Shown here piece by piece: positions 20,721 through 29,981 of a DNA stretch of 64,000 bases (position 1 is its first letter; each line of letters starts with the position of its first letter). Under the pieces are notes generated by a model. That model had not been told where the DNA came from and made no database searches. It worked only from the letters and a program-made list of their open reading frames with translations. Source of the stretch: Pseudomonas uvaldensis (GTDB taxonomy: Bacteria; Pseudomonadota; Gammaproteobacteria; Pseudomonadales; Pseudomonadaceae); NCBI RefSeq assembly GCF_021271205.1, contig NZ_JAIWKS010000005.1, forward strand, positions 186,001 to 250,000. The letters run 5' to 3'. A program made the position numbers and the translations under genes.

Positions 20721-22496
20721 TTACTGAGTTTTGGTCTCAGTGGCTGCCGGTGTGGATGCTGCCGGCTTGGCTGCTGGCTTCTTCGCCGGTTCGGCCTTTT
20801 TTGTCGGAGCCTTGGCCGGCGTCTTTTTCGCCGGGGTCTTGGTGGCCGGTTTCTTCGCTGGTGCCTTCTTGGCAGGCTCGGCTTTTACCGGCGCCACAGG
20901 TTTCGGCGCTTCTACCGGTGCGGGTGCCGGCGCCGGAGTTGGCGCCGGAGCGGGCGTCGGTGCTGGCGGAGCCACCGGTTCTGGAGCCTTGACCGGCTCA
21001 GGCTGCTTGGCGTCATCCGAACCGCCAAACAGGTTGGTGAAAAAGTTGCCCTTCTTCGCCGCGACCGCACCGGCAGCTGCTGCCGTTGCAGCCGGAACGA
21101 CCTTGGGCGGCTCGAACGACTTGCCCGCCGCCAGGTCTTGCACTTGGCTGGCAGCACGCTGACCGCTGCGCAGCGCGCCTTCCAGAGTGCCTGGATACAA
21201 GGCGTCGGTGTGTTCACCGGCAAAGGCTACACGCTGCAGCGGCTTTTCCCACAGGCGCCAGAATTTGCTGATCTGGCCCGGGCCGAAGGCCAGGTAGGAA
21301 CCGCCGGTGGACGGGTCGGTGCTATAGCGACGGATTTCGTAACCGGTAAACGCGCCACGGGCCTGTGGATAAAACGCGTGCAGGCGGATCAGCACCTGAT
21401 CGACCATTTGTTTGTCGCCAAAGGCCTGCATCACCCGGGCGTTATCCCCTGAAAGGTTGATGATGACATTGGCGCCACCTTTGAGGGCCGGTTCGATCCA
21501 CATCATGCCCAGGCCGGTATTGCTGAAGATCTCACCCGACATGCGCGCCTTGCTGTCCCAGACCGGGGTCTTGAACTTGAGCATGATCTGGTCGCGCCAG
21601 CCGTAGTTGGTGCCCTTTATCGCGGCCTGGTGCTGGGCGTCCAGGGCCGGTGTCAGTTGAATCTTGTTCAGCGCGCGCAGCGGCACGGCCAACACCACGT
21701 AATCGGCCTGATAGCCCACGCTGCCGACCTTGACGGTCACACCGTCCTTGTCCTGGGAAATGGCCGACACCGGCGAGTCGGTCTTGATGGTTTTCAATTG
21801 CTTGAGGAAGGCCTGGGCCAGCACCTGGCTACCACCAAGCAGGCGCGAAGCCCGCAGGTCGCGGTCGGACACTCCACGATTGACCCGGTTCTGCTGTGCG
21901 AAATACAGCAGCGACAGACGCGAAGGTTCGTCGTAACGGGTACGAATTTCCTGATTCACCAGTTGCCGCGCAGTGGCCGGAAGCTGCAAGCGGTCCAGCC
22001 AGGCGGATACGGTCATCTGGTCCAGCGCGTGCAGCGTGCTGGTGGCCGTCGGATTCAGCGGGTCCTCGATGGAACGCGCCAGCTCGTCCAGGGTGGTTTC
22101 GTAGCGCTTGAGCGCTTCGGCGGTGGCCGGCTGCTTAGTGGTCAGGTCGGCGGCGGTGAAGTAGGTGCCGTCAATCAGATAGCTGGGGGTGCGCACGAAT
22201 TCCGGCGCCGGCGTGGTGCCCAGCTTGAAAGTAGAGACGTATTTATTCAGCACCGGCTGAGTCTTTTCATTGCCGATCCACTCACTGGTGGCCATGCCCG
22301 AACGGCCGCCCACGCTGGGCTTGGCCTCCAGCAGGGTCACCGTCCAGCCTTTATTCTGCAACTCGTAGGCCGCCGTGAGCCCCGCCAGGCCGCCACCGAT
22401 GACGATGGCCGTCGGTTGCTTGTCCTTCGCCAGCGCCGTAACGCTGAACAGCCCTATCACCACCAGCGCACACGCGCGCAGCCAACCAGCAGACAT
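20721..22496 (-). CDS. FAD-dependent amine oxidase with signal peptide and Lys/Ala/Pro-rich tail
   Basis: 591-residue flavoprotein in three parts. Residues 1-23 form a Sec-type signal (ends ALA-KD, no twin arginine). Residues about 28-465 are a monoamine-oxidase-like FAD domain with the Rossmann motif VIGGGLAGLTAAYEL and the C-terminal FAD segment RVAFAGEHT. Residues about 495-591 are low-complexity repeats of P/A/V then K/A/P/T, like the tail of AlgP or histone H1. Relatives occur at the same place in other pseudomonads (before bioA). The substrate amine is unknown. Export of a FAD enzyme through Sec would be unusual, so the N-terminus may instead anchor it. The gene is divergent from bioA and ends at a terminator. 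Confidence 0.85.
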   Translation of the reverse strand: MSAGWLRACALVVIGLFSVTALAKDKQPTAIVIGGGLAGLTAAYELQNKGWTVTLLEAKPSVGGRSGMATSEWIGNEKTQPVLNKYVSTFKLGTTPAPEFVRTPSYLIDGTYFTAADLTTKQPATAEALKRYETTLDELARSIEDPLNPTATSTLHALDQMTVSAWLDRLQLPATARQLVNQEIRTRYDEPSRLSLLYFAQQNRVNRGVSDRDLRASRLLGGSQVLAQAFLKQLKTIKTDSPVSAISQDKDGVTVKVGSVGYQADYVVLAVPLRALNKIQLTPALDAQHQAAIKGTNYGWRDQIMLKFKTPVWDSKARMSGEIFSNTGLGMMWIEPALKGGANVIINLSGDNARVMQAFGDKQMVDQVLIRLHAFYPQARGAFTGYEIRRYSTDPSTGGSYLAFGPGQISKFWRLWEKPLQRVAFAGEHTDALYPGTLEGALRSGQRAASQVQDLAAGKSFEPPKVVPAATAAAAGAVAAKKGNFFTNLFGGSDDAKQPEPVKAPEPVAPPAPTPAPAPTPAPAPAPVEAPKPVAPVKAEPAKKAPAKKPATKTPAKKTPAKAPTKKAEPAKKPAAKPAASTPAATETKTQ

Positions 22497-22723
22497 TCTG
22501 CGAACTCCGGAATAAAAACCTGGGAAATTTCTGTTCTTTCGAGCCAGCCGGCTCAGAGAACGGCGAAGAATACGTCAGCCATCATAACGCCGCCAGCGAC
22601 GTCTATCGCCTGGCTCAAAGTAGCGGGGACCGACACAATGGGTTGTCCCCGGGGCCGCCATTGCATAGGCTTGCCCGATTGTTTGGCCCGCGCCCGCCGC
22701 GAGCCGCCTCGAGGAGACTGTAC

Positions 22724-24130
22724 ATGGGCCTGAATAACCAGTGGATGCAACGCGATCTCGCGGTGCTATGGCATCCCTGCACCCAGATGAAAGATCACGA
22801 ACGACTGCCGCTGATCCCTATCAAGCGCGGTGAAGGCGTGTGGCTGGAAGACTTCGAGGGCAAGCGCTACCTCGACGCCGTCAGCTCCTGGTGGGTCAAT
22901 GTGTTCGGTCATGCCAACCCGCGCATCAACCAGCGGATCAAGGACCAGGTCGACCAGTTGGAACATGTGATCCTCGCCGGCTTCAGCCACCAACCAGTGA
23001 TCGAGCTATCCGAACGCCTGGTCAAGATCACGCCCGAAGGCCTGACCCGTTGCTTCTACGCCGACAACGGCTCGTCATGTATCGAAGTGGCGATGAAGAT
23101 GAGCTTCCATTACTGGGTTAATCGCGGCCGTCCCGAGAAGAAGCGCTTCGTGACCCTGAGCAACAGCTACCACGGCGAAACCATCGCCGCGATGTCGGTG
23201 GGCGACGTGCCGCTGTTCACCGAAACCTACAAGGCGTTGCTGCTGGACACCCTCAAGGTGCCAAGCCCCGACTGCTATCACCGCCCTGAGGGCGTGAGCT
23301 GGGAAGAGCACTCGCGCACGATCTTCGCGGCCATGGAACAGACCCTCGCCGAGCACCACGACAGCGTGGCCGCGGTGATTGTCGAACCGCTGATCCAGGG
23401 CGCCGGTGGCATGCGCATGTATCACCCGGTGTACCTGAAATTGCTGCGCGAGGCCTGTGACCGCTACGGCGTGCACTTGATCCACGACGAAATCGCCGTT
23501 GGGTTCGGCCGTACCGGGACGATGTTCGCCTGTGAACAGGCCGGTATCACGCCGGATTTCCTCTGCCTGTCCAAGGCCCTGACCGGCGGCTACCTGCCAT
23601 TGGCGGCGTGCCTGACCACCGATGAGGTCTACAACGCGTTCTACGACGACTACCCGACCCTGCGCGCCTTCCTGCATTCCCACAGCTATACGGGCAACCC
23701 GCTGGCTTGCGCGGCGGCGTTGGCGACGCTGGACATCTTCGAGCAAGACAACGTCATCGAAAACAACAAGGCCCTGGCCTCACGCATGGCAAGCGCCACC
23801 GCGCACCTGGCCGACCACCCCAACGTGGCCGAAGTGCGCCAGACCGGTATGGTGCTGGCGATCGAGATGGTCAAGGACAAGGCCAGCAAGACCGCCTACC
23901 CCTGGCAGGAGCGTCGCGGCCTGACTGTGTTCCAGCACGCCCTTGAACGCGGTGCGTTGTTACGGCCACTGGGCAGTGTGGTGTACTTCCTGCCACCGTA
24001 TGTCATCACGCCCGAGCAGATCGACTTCCTGGCCGAAGTGGCCAGCGAAGGCATCGACATTGCCACCCGGGACAAGGTCAGCGTGGCGGTGCCTGAAGAT
24101 TTTCATCCGGGCTATCGCGATCCGGGCTGA
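22724..24130 (+). CDS. bioA: Adenosylmethionine-8-amino-7-oxononanoate aminotransferase
   Basis: 468-residue class III PLP aminotransferase that uses SAM as amino donor to make 7,8-diaminopelargonate in biotin synthesis. The N-terminal LWHPCTQMKDHE, SSWWVNVFGHANP and the PLP lysine K284 in LSKALTGGYLPLAA are characteristic. Start at 22724 with GAGGAG 8 bases upstream; a start 81 bases earlier lacks homologous sequence. The other bio genes are not in this window, as is normal in Pseudomonas. It is followed by a REPIN and rsmE. Confidence 0.96.
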   Translation: MGLNNQWMQRDLAVLWHPCTQMKDHERLPLIPIKRGEGVWLEDFEGKRYLDAVSSWWVNVFGHANPRINQRIKDQVDQLEHVILAGFSHQPVIELSERLVKITPEGLTRCFYADNGSSCIEVAMKMSFHYWVNRGRPEKKRFVTLSNSYHGETIAAMSVGDVPLFTETYKALLLDTLKVPSPDCYHRPEGVSWEEHSRTIFAAMEQTLAEHHDSVAAVIVEPLIQGAGGMRMYHPVYLKLLREACDRYGVHLIHDEIAVGFGRTGTMFACEQAGITPDFLCLSKALTGGYLPLAACLTTDEVYNAFYDDYPTLRAFLHSHSYTGNPLACAAALATLDIFEQDNVIENNKALASRMASATAHLADHPNVAEVRQTGMVLAIEMVKDKASKTAYPWQERRGLTVFQHALERGALLRPLGSVVYFLPPYVITPEQIDFLAEVASEGIDIATRDKVSVAVPEDFHPGYRDPG

Positions 24131-24143
24131 GCCTGAGCAACAG

Positions 24144-24213
24144 CCATCGCGGGCAAGCCTTGCTCCCACAGCAAGTCCACTGTCCTAGTGGGAGCAAGGC
24201 TTGCCCGCGATGG
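24144..24213. repeat. REPIN between bioA and rsmE
   Basis: CCATCGCGGGCAAGCCTTGC and its inverted copy, with an 18-bp spacer. It is the GGGCAAGCCTTGC subtype. Confidence 0.9.
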
Positions 24214-24258
24214 GGCCGGTGGCATTACCCGAGATTTTCATTTTTACAGAGATCCAGC

Positions 24259-24978
24259 ATGAGACTGTCCCGCTTCTTCATCGACACCCCCCTGAGTCTT
24301 GGCGAGCACGAACTGCCCGAGGCCCAGGCCCATTACATCAGCCGTGTACTGCGCATGGCCGAGGGGGATGCGGTGCAGGTATTCGACGGTTCGGGGCAGG
24401 AGTTCAGGGGTATCCTGGCCGAAGTCGGCAAGAAACATGTGCGGGTACAGGTGAACGAGCAGTTCGACGGACAACCGCAATCGCCGCTGCACATCCACCT
24501 CGGCCAGGGTCTGTCCCGGGGCGAACGCATGGACTGGGCCATCCAGAAAGCCACGGAGCTGGGCGTCAGCGAGATCACGCCGATATTCAGCGACCGCTGC
24601 GAAGTGCGCCTCAAGGACGAACGCGCCGACAAACGCCTGTTGCATTGGCGTCAGGTGGCGATCAGTGCCTGCGAGCAATGCGGTCGCTCGACCGTGCCGC
24701 TGATTCACCCGCCGTTGCTGCTGGCCGACTGGCTGAAGCAGACCGACGCCGAGCTGAAACTGGTCCTGCACCCGGTGGCCGAGCCGCTGGTCAGCCATGC
24801 CCGGCCATCGACTCTGGCGTTCCTGATTGGTCCCGAGGGCGGATTGTCCGACGCCGAAGTCGAACAAGCCAAGACCGTCGGCTACCACGCTGCCCGTCTC
24901 GGCCCACGCGTGCTGCGCACCGAGACCGCGCCGGTGGTGGCCCTGGCGGTGGCGCAGCAGTTGTGGGGGGATTTCTAA
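24259..24978 (+). CDS. rsmE: 16S rRNA m3U1498 methyltransferase
   Basis: 239-residue SPOUT-class enzyme that methylates N3 of U1498 in 16S rRNA using SAM. The C-terminal knot is seen as FLIGPEGGLSDAEVE and LGPRVLRTETA, both hallmarks of RsmE; the N-terminal PUA-like domain starts MRLSRFFID. Start at 24259, after the REPIN; an in-frame extension upstream runs through the repeat and is rejected. It follows bioA by 128 bp and converges with the next gene. Confidence 0.95.
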   Translation: MRLSRFFIDTPLSLGEHELPEAQAHYISRVLRMAEGDAVQVFDGSGQEFRGILAEVGKKHVRVQVNEQFDGQPQSPLHIHLGQGLSRGERMDWAIQKATELGVSEITPIFSDRCEVRLKDERADKRLLHWRQVAISACEQCGRSTVPLIHPPLLLADWLKQTDAELKLVLHPVAEPLVSHARPSTLAFLIGPEGGLSDAEVEQAKTVGYHAARLGPRVLRTETAPVVALAVAQQLWGDF

Positions 24979-25011
24979 GGCTGGAATGCGAGCGTTTCCT
25001 TGTGGGAGCCG

Positions 25012-25914
25012 CTACTGCACCGGATCGCTCACAGGCGTGGCAATGATCGCCTTCAGCTCAGTGGTCATCGGGAACTCCAGATTCAATCCCTTGGGTGGAA
25101 TCGGTTTCTGGAACCAGCGGTCGTAGATGTCGTTGATCTCCCCGGATTTGTACAAATCCCCCAGGGTCGCGTTGACCAGCGCCAGGAATTGCGGATCATC
25201 CTTGCGCACCATGCAACTGTAAATTTCCCGCGATTGTTCTTCGCCTACCACCACCCACTTGTGCGGGTCACGAGCCTTGGCCCGCTCGCCATACAGCAGC
25301 GCATCGTCCATGTAGAACGCCGCGGCCCGACCCGTTTCGAGCATCTGAAAGGCTTCGCCGTGGTCCTTGGCGCTGATGACGAACATGTCGGTCTTGTTGT
25401 CCTGGTTGTAGCTTTTCAGAAAACGTTCGTTGGTGGTGCCGGCGGTGGTGACCACGTTTTTACCGCGCAAGTCGGCAAAGCGGTGGATGCCGCTGTCCCT
25501 GGCCGTCAGCAATTGGCCCTTCACGTAGATAAAGCCATAGGAGAACGCCACTTGTTTCTGCCGCTCCGCGGTCACACCGGTGGAGCCGCACTCCAGGTCC
25601 ACGGTGCCATTCTGCACCAGTGGGATGCGGGTCTGGGACGTGACCAGGTTGTACTTCACGTCCAGTTGCGGCAGCGCCAGTTGAGTCTTGATGCGCTCGA
25701 CGACCTTGTTCGCCAGCTCCACCGAATAGCCCATCGGCTTACCGCTGCCGTCACCGATGTAGGAAAACGGCACCGATGCATCGCGATAACCCAGAGTAAT
25801 GCTTCGACTGCTGGCGATCTTCTCCAGGGTGCCGGTCAGGGGCTCTTGCGTCGCGTGGGCCTGGAAGCTCAACAACAGGCTCAGGGTACAGCCGATCAAC
25901 GTGTGTTTTGGCAT
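25012..25914 (-). CDS. Amino-acid ABC transporter substrate-binding protein (GltI-like)
   Basis: 300-residue periplasmic binding protein with a signal peptide (about 1-20, ending AHA-TQ). The family 3 pattern includes DLECGSTGVTAERQKQVAFS and a MGYSVELANKV segment, close to glutamate/aspartate binding proteins. Start at 25914 with GGAG about 8 bases upstream. It starts 23 bp after the stop of the D-amino-acid dehydrogenase gene, so the two are probably one operon for uptake and oxidation of an amino acid. No permease or ATPase is nearby. A REP remnant (TGTGGGAGC at 25001) touches its 3' end. Confidence 0.87.
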   Translation of the reverse strand: MPKHTLIGCTLSLLLSFQAHATQEPLTGTLEKIASSRSITLGYRDASVPFSYIGDGSGKPMGYSVELANKVVERIKTQLALPQLDVKYNLVTSQTRIPLVQNGTVDLECGSTGVTAERQKQVAFSYGFIYVKGQLLTARDSGIHRFADLRGKNVVTTAGTTNERFLKSYNQDNKTDMFVISAKDHGEAFQMLETGRAAAFYMDDALLYGERAKARDPHKWVVVGEEQSREIYSCMVRKDDPQFLALVNATLGDLYKSGEINDIYDRWFQKPIPPKGLNLEFPMTTELKAIIATPVSDPVQ

Positions 25915-25937
25915 TGTTATTCTCCGTTGCGGGTGGG

Positions 25938-27179
25938 TCAGGCGGCACGGGGCGCGAGGCCCCGCAGATCGATGGACGGTTCGCGCTGGCGGATCAGTTC
26001 GCTGAGCAGGCGGGCGCTGCCGCAGGCCAGGGTAAAGCCCAGCGCACCGTGGCCGAGATTGAGCCACAGGTTAGGGTAGCGGGTGGCACCGATCAGCGGC
26101 ACGCCACTGGGGGTGGCCGGGCGCATGCCGGCCCATTCGCTGGCGTGCTCGTAATCCGCGGCCTGGGGAAACGTTTCCCGGGCCTGGCGCTTGATCAGGG
26201 CCAGGCGCCGAGGGTCGGGCGTCGGGTCGAAGCCGACGATGTCCACCATCGCCGCCACCCGCCATTGTTCACCGATACGGGCGTAGACGATTTTGCGGTC
26301 ATAGTCGGTGATGCTCAGCTCCGGTGCTCGATGCCGAGCGCCGATGGGCGCCGTCAGGCTATAGCCCTTGAGCGGATACAGCGGCATTTGCACCCCCGGC
26401 AGTCCCAGGGCCGCACTGCGGTGGCCGGCCGCGATGACGAGGTTGTCCACGGGTAACAACTGCCCACCCGACTCCAGCGCTCGTACCCGGCCGTCGGCGT
26501 GGTGAATCCTGGTCACTGTCCGCCCCATCAGGAACTCGCAACGGCCCGAGGCCCGCAAACGGGCCGCCAATTGCTGGCAAAAGCCATGACAGTCGGCAAC
26601 TTCTTCATCCGGCGTGTAGATGCCGCCCACGTAGGGCACGCCGTTCAATGCCGGTTCCAGGCCCACGCACTCGGCGGCGCCCAGCACCTGTTGATGGAAG
26701 CTATCGGTCACCCGCTTGCGGGCATGTTCGAAATGTCCGGCATCGCGGAACGTGACCAGTTTGCCGTTGCGCCGCCAATCAAAGCCATCGAGGCGGTCAT
26801 CTTCACGCCAATCCTGCAAGGTAGACTGGCTCAGCAACGCCAGGCGCAACAAATGAGCACCGTTACGTCGGTTGATCGACGTCCGGCACGCGCCGATGAA
26901 CGAGGCCATCCAGCGCCACTGCGCCGGATCCAGGCGTGGCCGCAACTTGAGTGGCGAATCACCGCGCAGCATCCAGCCCAATGCCTGCCATGGCACACCG
27001 GCATCCGCCAGCGGAGCGACGTAGCGGTAGGACAACTGGCCGCCATTGGCAAAACTGGTTTCGCTGCCCAGGGTGTCCCGGGCTTCCAGCAACGTCACGT
27101 CGATACCCTCACGCACCAGCGCATAGGCCGTCGTCAACCCGACCACGCCGCCACCGATGATGCAAACCCGCTGAGCCAT
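25938..27179 (-). CDS. FAD-dependent D-amino-acid dehydrogenase (DadA family)
   Basis: 413-residue flavoprotein of the DAO/DadA family. The N-terminal FAD motif is CIIGGGVVGLTTAYALV, followed by ETSFANGGQLSYRY, a DadA hallmark; the C-terminal GHGALGFTLACGSARL closes the FAD site. It should oxidise D-amino acids to 2-oxo acids at the membrane, passing electrons to the respiratory chain. It lacks an adjacent alanine racemase gene (dadX), so it is probably a paralogue rather than the main DadA. Operon with the downstream binding protein; divergent LysR regulator upstream. Confidence 0.88.
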   Translation of the reverse strand: MAQRVCIIGGGVVGLTTAYALVREGIDVTLLEARDTLGSETSFANGGQLSYRYVAPLADAGVPWQALGWMLRGDSPLKLRPRLDPAQWRWMASFIGACRTSINRRNGAHLLRLALLSQSTLQDWREDDRLDGFDWRRNGKLVTFRDAGHFEHARKRVTDSFHQQVLGAAECVGLEPALNGVPYVGGIYTPDEEVADCHGFCQQLAARLRASGRCEFLMGRTVTRIHHADGRVRALESGGQLLPVDNLVIAAGHRSAALGLPGVQMPLYPLKGYSLTAPIGARHRAPELSITDYDRKIVYARIGEQWRVAAMVDIVGFDPTPDPRRLALIKRQARETFPQAADYEHASEWAGMRPATPSGVPLIGATRYPNLWLNLGHGALGFTLACGSARLLSELIRQREPSIDLRGLAPRAA

Positions 27180-27284
27180 GTCCGTCTCACACCTGTTTCG
27201 AATGGCCTCAGATTAGGGGCAGGTGACAGCCACTGAACAATCAATAAAGATGCACCGCCTATAAGCAAAGGTTATGGAGTTGCC

Positions 27285-28193
27285 ATGCGCCTTCGTCACA
27301 TCGAGGTTTTCCAGGCGATCCGCCAGACCGGTTCCATCAGTGGTGCCGCGCAGTTGCTGCATGTCTCCCAGCCGGCGGTGACCAAGGTGCTGCAGCATGC
27401 CGAGCAGCAACTGGGCTTTGCCCTGTTCCTGCGGGTTCGCGGTAAGTTGCAGGTCACGCCCGAAGCGTTGGCGCTGGAGCGTGAAGTGGACAAGGTCAGC
27501 GAAAGCCTGCAAGGCGTGCGACGGCTGGCCCAGAGCCTGCGCCGCGCGCCGGGTCATCGTCTGCGCATCGGTGCGACGCCGGCCCTGGCCCTCTCGCTGC
27601 TGCCTGAGGCCGTTCATCAATGGACCCAACGTCACCCGGACATCGTCTGCGAATTGTCCAGCGCCCATAGCCGCGAGCTGGTCCAGAACCTGTTGATGCG
27701 CGAAATCGATGTCGCCCTGACGTTGCAACCGCCCGAGCATCCCGGACTCAAGGCCCAGGCCCTGGCCAACGGCGTATTGGTGGCGTTGGCACCGAAGGGG
27801 CATTGGGACGAAGCGGCGGTCGGCACGCCGATGCCATTACAGGCACTGGCCAATGCGCCTCTGATCGGCTTGTCCAGTGCCGACCCCCTGTCCGCCAGGC
27901 TCGACGGCTACCTCGAGTCCGTGGAGCCGCCACCGCGGGTCAGCATCGCCGTGCAGACTTACTCACTGGCCCGGGCCATGGTGGAGTCCGGCGCCGGATT
28001 GGCGGTGATCGACCCGTTCACGGCGCTGGGCGCTTCGGCCAGCCGCACGGCCATCCGACCGCTGTCGCCACCGCTGCCCATATCCCTTTATGCCGTGACC
28101 CGCGCCAACGAGGCGCCGGTGCACACCCTGGGCGCGCTGCTGGAGATTTTCGCCTCGCGGGCACAAGCGCAGCTGGATCGCCTTTCCACCTAG
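27285..28193 (+). CDS. LysR-type transcriptional regulator, likely of the D-amino-acid operon
   Basis: 302-residue LysR regulator. The winged helix is at 1-60 (TGSISGAAQLLHVSQPAVTKVLQHAEQ), with a periplasmic-binding-protein-like effector domain from about 90. Start at 27285 with GGAG 5 bases upstream. It is divergent from the dadA-like gene across a 105-bp gap, the classic arrangement for a LysR regulator and its target, so it probably responds to an amino acid. Its stop codon overlaps the convergent hemolysin-III gene's stop codon within CTAG. Confidence 0.88.
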   Translation: MRLRHIEVFQAIRQTGSISGAAQLLHVSQPAVTKVLQHAEQQLGFALFLRVRGKLQVTPEALALEREVDKVSESLQGVRRLAQSLRRAPGHRLRIGATPALALSLLPEAVHQWTQRHPDIVCELSSAHSRELVQNLLMREIDVALTLQPPEHPGLKAQALANGVLVALAPKGHWDEAAVGTPMPLQALANAPLIGLSSADPLSARLDGYLESVEPPPRVSIAVQTYSLARAMVESGAGLAVIDPFTALGASASRTAIRPLSPPLPISLYAVTRANEAPVHTLGALLEIFASRAQAQLDRLST

Positions 28194-28807
28194 AGAACGT
28201 AAAACAGAATCGCCACGAAATGCAGCAGGCTGCCGGCGATCACGAACAAATGCCAGATGCCATGGGCATGGCGCAGTCGCTTATCAAGCGCAAAAAAGAT
28301 GATACCCACGGTGTACAACACACCACCCGAGGCCAGCCAGGCGAATCCGGCGCTGCCCAGCGCCGCCAGCAAAGGCTTGACCGCCACCAGCACGATCCAG
28401 CCCATTACGGCGTAGATCACGATCGACAGGATCCGTGCTTCGGAACGCGGCTTGATCTCCTGCAGGATCCCGATCAGCGCCAGCCCCCAGACAATCCCGA
28501 ACAAGGTCCAGCCCCATGGTCCGCGCAACGTCACCAGGCAGAACGGCGTATAACTCCCGGCAATGAGCAGGTAGATCGAAAAGTGGTCGACCTTCTGCAT
28601 GATCGCTTTCTTGCGCCCGCGCACGCTGTGATAGACGGTCGAAGCGCTGTACAGCACCAGCAAGGTAAATCCATAGATCGCCACGCTGACGATCTTCCAC
28701 GGATCGCCGGCCATCCCCGCAATCACCAGCAACCACACCGCACCGATAAACGCTGCGACCGCCCCGACCAAATGGGTCCAGGCATTGAGTCGTTCCCCGT
28801 GGTACAT
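28190..28807 (-). CDS. Hemolysin III family membrane protein (YqfA/TrhA)
   Basis: 205-residue protein with seven predicted helices, a member of the PAQR/hemolysin III superfamily. Conserved histidines in STVYHSV, KVDHFSIY and HGIWHLF probably bind a metal in the membrane. Family members influence membrane fatty-acid balance; haemolytic activity is not implied. The start at 28807 has GAGGGGG 7 bases upstream. Terminal CTAG is shared with the LysR gene. Confidence 0.88.
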   Translation of the reverse strand: MYHGERLNAWTHLVGAVAAFIGAVWLLVIAGMAGDPWKIVSVAIYGFTLLVLYSASTVYHSVRGRKKAIMQKVDHFSIYLLIAGSYTPFCLVTLRGPWGWTLFGIVWGLALIGILQEIKPRSEARILSIVIYAVMGWIVLVAVKPLLAALGSAGFAWLASGGVLYTVGIIFFALDKRLRHAHGIWHLFVIAGSLLHFVAILFYVL

Positions 28808-28938
28808 CCATCCCCCTCACATTCCCGAACATGCGCCAAGGCTCGGGCCTGGCGCGTCAAAGTGCAATGGTTTGCCACAAGATAGGTCTCCCAGAGGTAT
28901 TGGGGCACAATCGGATGACACGACCAAGAGCCCCGCCC

Positions 28939-29853
28939 ATGCTGATCGACGAAGAATTGACCCTGAAGAAACTCGAGGTGTTCCTGGCCTTCATGCGCAC
29001 CGGCAACCTGGCGCGGGCGGCGGCCGAGTTACAGACCAGCAACGTCAGCGTGCATCGGGCCATCCATTCCCTGGAGAGTGCCTTGCGTTGTCCGTTGTTC
29101 AAGCACGAAGGACGCAACCTCACGCCGTTGGAGAGTGCCTACGTGCTTGAAGAACGAGCGCAAAGGCTGATCCAGGACGTGGTCGACAGCGTGCGCCTGA
29201 CCCGCGAAGCCGCCGGGTTCTCCGCCGAACGCTTCAAGCTCGGTTCGCTGTATTCGCTGACGGTCAAGACTGTGCCGCAGCTGATCATGGGTTTGAAAAT
29301 CCGCCGCAGCGAACTCAACATCGACCTGATCATGGGTTCGAACATCGACTTGCTGTACAAGCTCAAGAACATGGAAGTCGACGCGATCCTGGTGTCCCTG
29401 GACGACAGCGTCAACGACCCGGACTGCGAGCACATCGCCCTGTTTTCCGATGACATTTTCCTCGCCACACCGGCAGACTCGCCGTTTGCCCAACGGACCG
29501 AAGTCGACCTGGCCGAGGTGCGCGACGAGACGTTCATCACCCTGACCCAGGGCTTCGCCACGCATCAGGACGGGATCAGAGTATTCAGGCAAGCGGGGTT
29601 CGAGCCGAAGGTGGCGATGCAGGTCAACGACATCTTCACCCTGCTGAGCATGGTCAGCTCGGGGGTGGGTTATGCCCTGCTGCCAGGGCGGATTGCGGCG
29701 GTGTACGAAAACCGGGTGAAGTTGATCCCATTGCAGGAAAAGTACCGGTTGCAGCAGCACATCGGCGTGGTGTTCCTCAAGGCCAAGGAACGCGATCCGA
29801 ACCTGCTGGCATTACTTGCCGAATGCCGGATGTATGCCAATCGCCAGGTTTGA
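28939..29853 (+). CDS. mdcR: LysR-family regulator of malonate utilisation
   Basis: 304-residue LysR regulator. HTH region LARAAAELQTSNVSVHRAIHSLE, then an effector domain with GSLYSLTVKTVPQLIMGL. It closely matches MdcR in sequence style and lies beside the malonate genes. MdcR activates mdc expression with malonate as co-inducer. Two starts are possible: ATG at 28915 or ATG at 28939 (MLIDEELTLKK); the second fits the family length and was chosen. It is convergent with madM, so it lies at the far end of the operon it probably controls. Confidence 0.92.
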   Translation: MLIDEELTLKKLEVFLAFMRTGNLARAAAELQTSNVSVHRAIHSLESALRCPLFKHEGRNLTPLESAYVLEERAQRLIQDVVDSVRLTREAAGFSAERFKLGSLYSLTVKTVPQLIMGLKIRRSELNIDLIMGSNIDLLYKLKNMEVDAILVSLDDSVNDPDCEHIALFSDDIFLATPADSPFAQRTEVDLAEVRDETFITLTQGFATHQDGIRVFRQAGFEPKVAMQVNDIFTLLSMVSSGVGYALLPGRIAAVYENRVKLIPLQEKYRLQQHIGVVFLKAKERDPNLLALLAECRMYANRQV

Positions 29854-29869
29854 AACGGTGGTGCCTTCA

Positions 29870-29950
29870 ACGCGAGCAGGCTCGCTCCCACAATGTCCGC
29901 GGAGGGAGGGGCACCACCGCCCCTCTGTGGGAGCGAGCCTGCTCGCGATG
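29870..29950. repeat. REPIN between mdcR and madM
   Basis: CGCGAGCAGGCTCGCTCCCA and its inverted copy, with a spacer that itself contains a GAGGGGC/GCCCCTC hairpin. It fills the convergent gap and may serve as the transcript end for both genes. Confidence 0.9.
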
Positions 29951-29981
29951 GCGTCATGACAAGCGCAACATCAGCCGGAAC

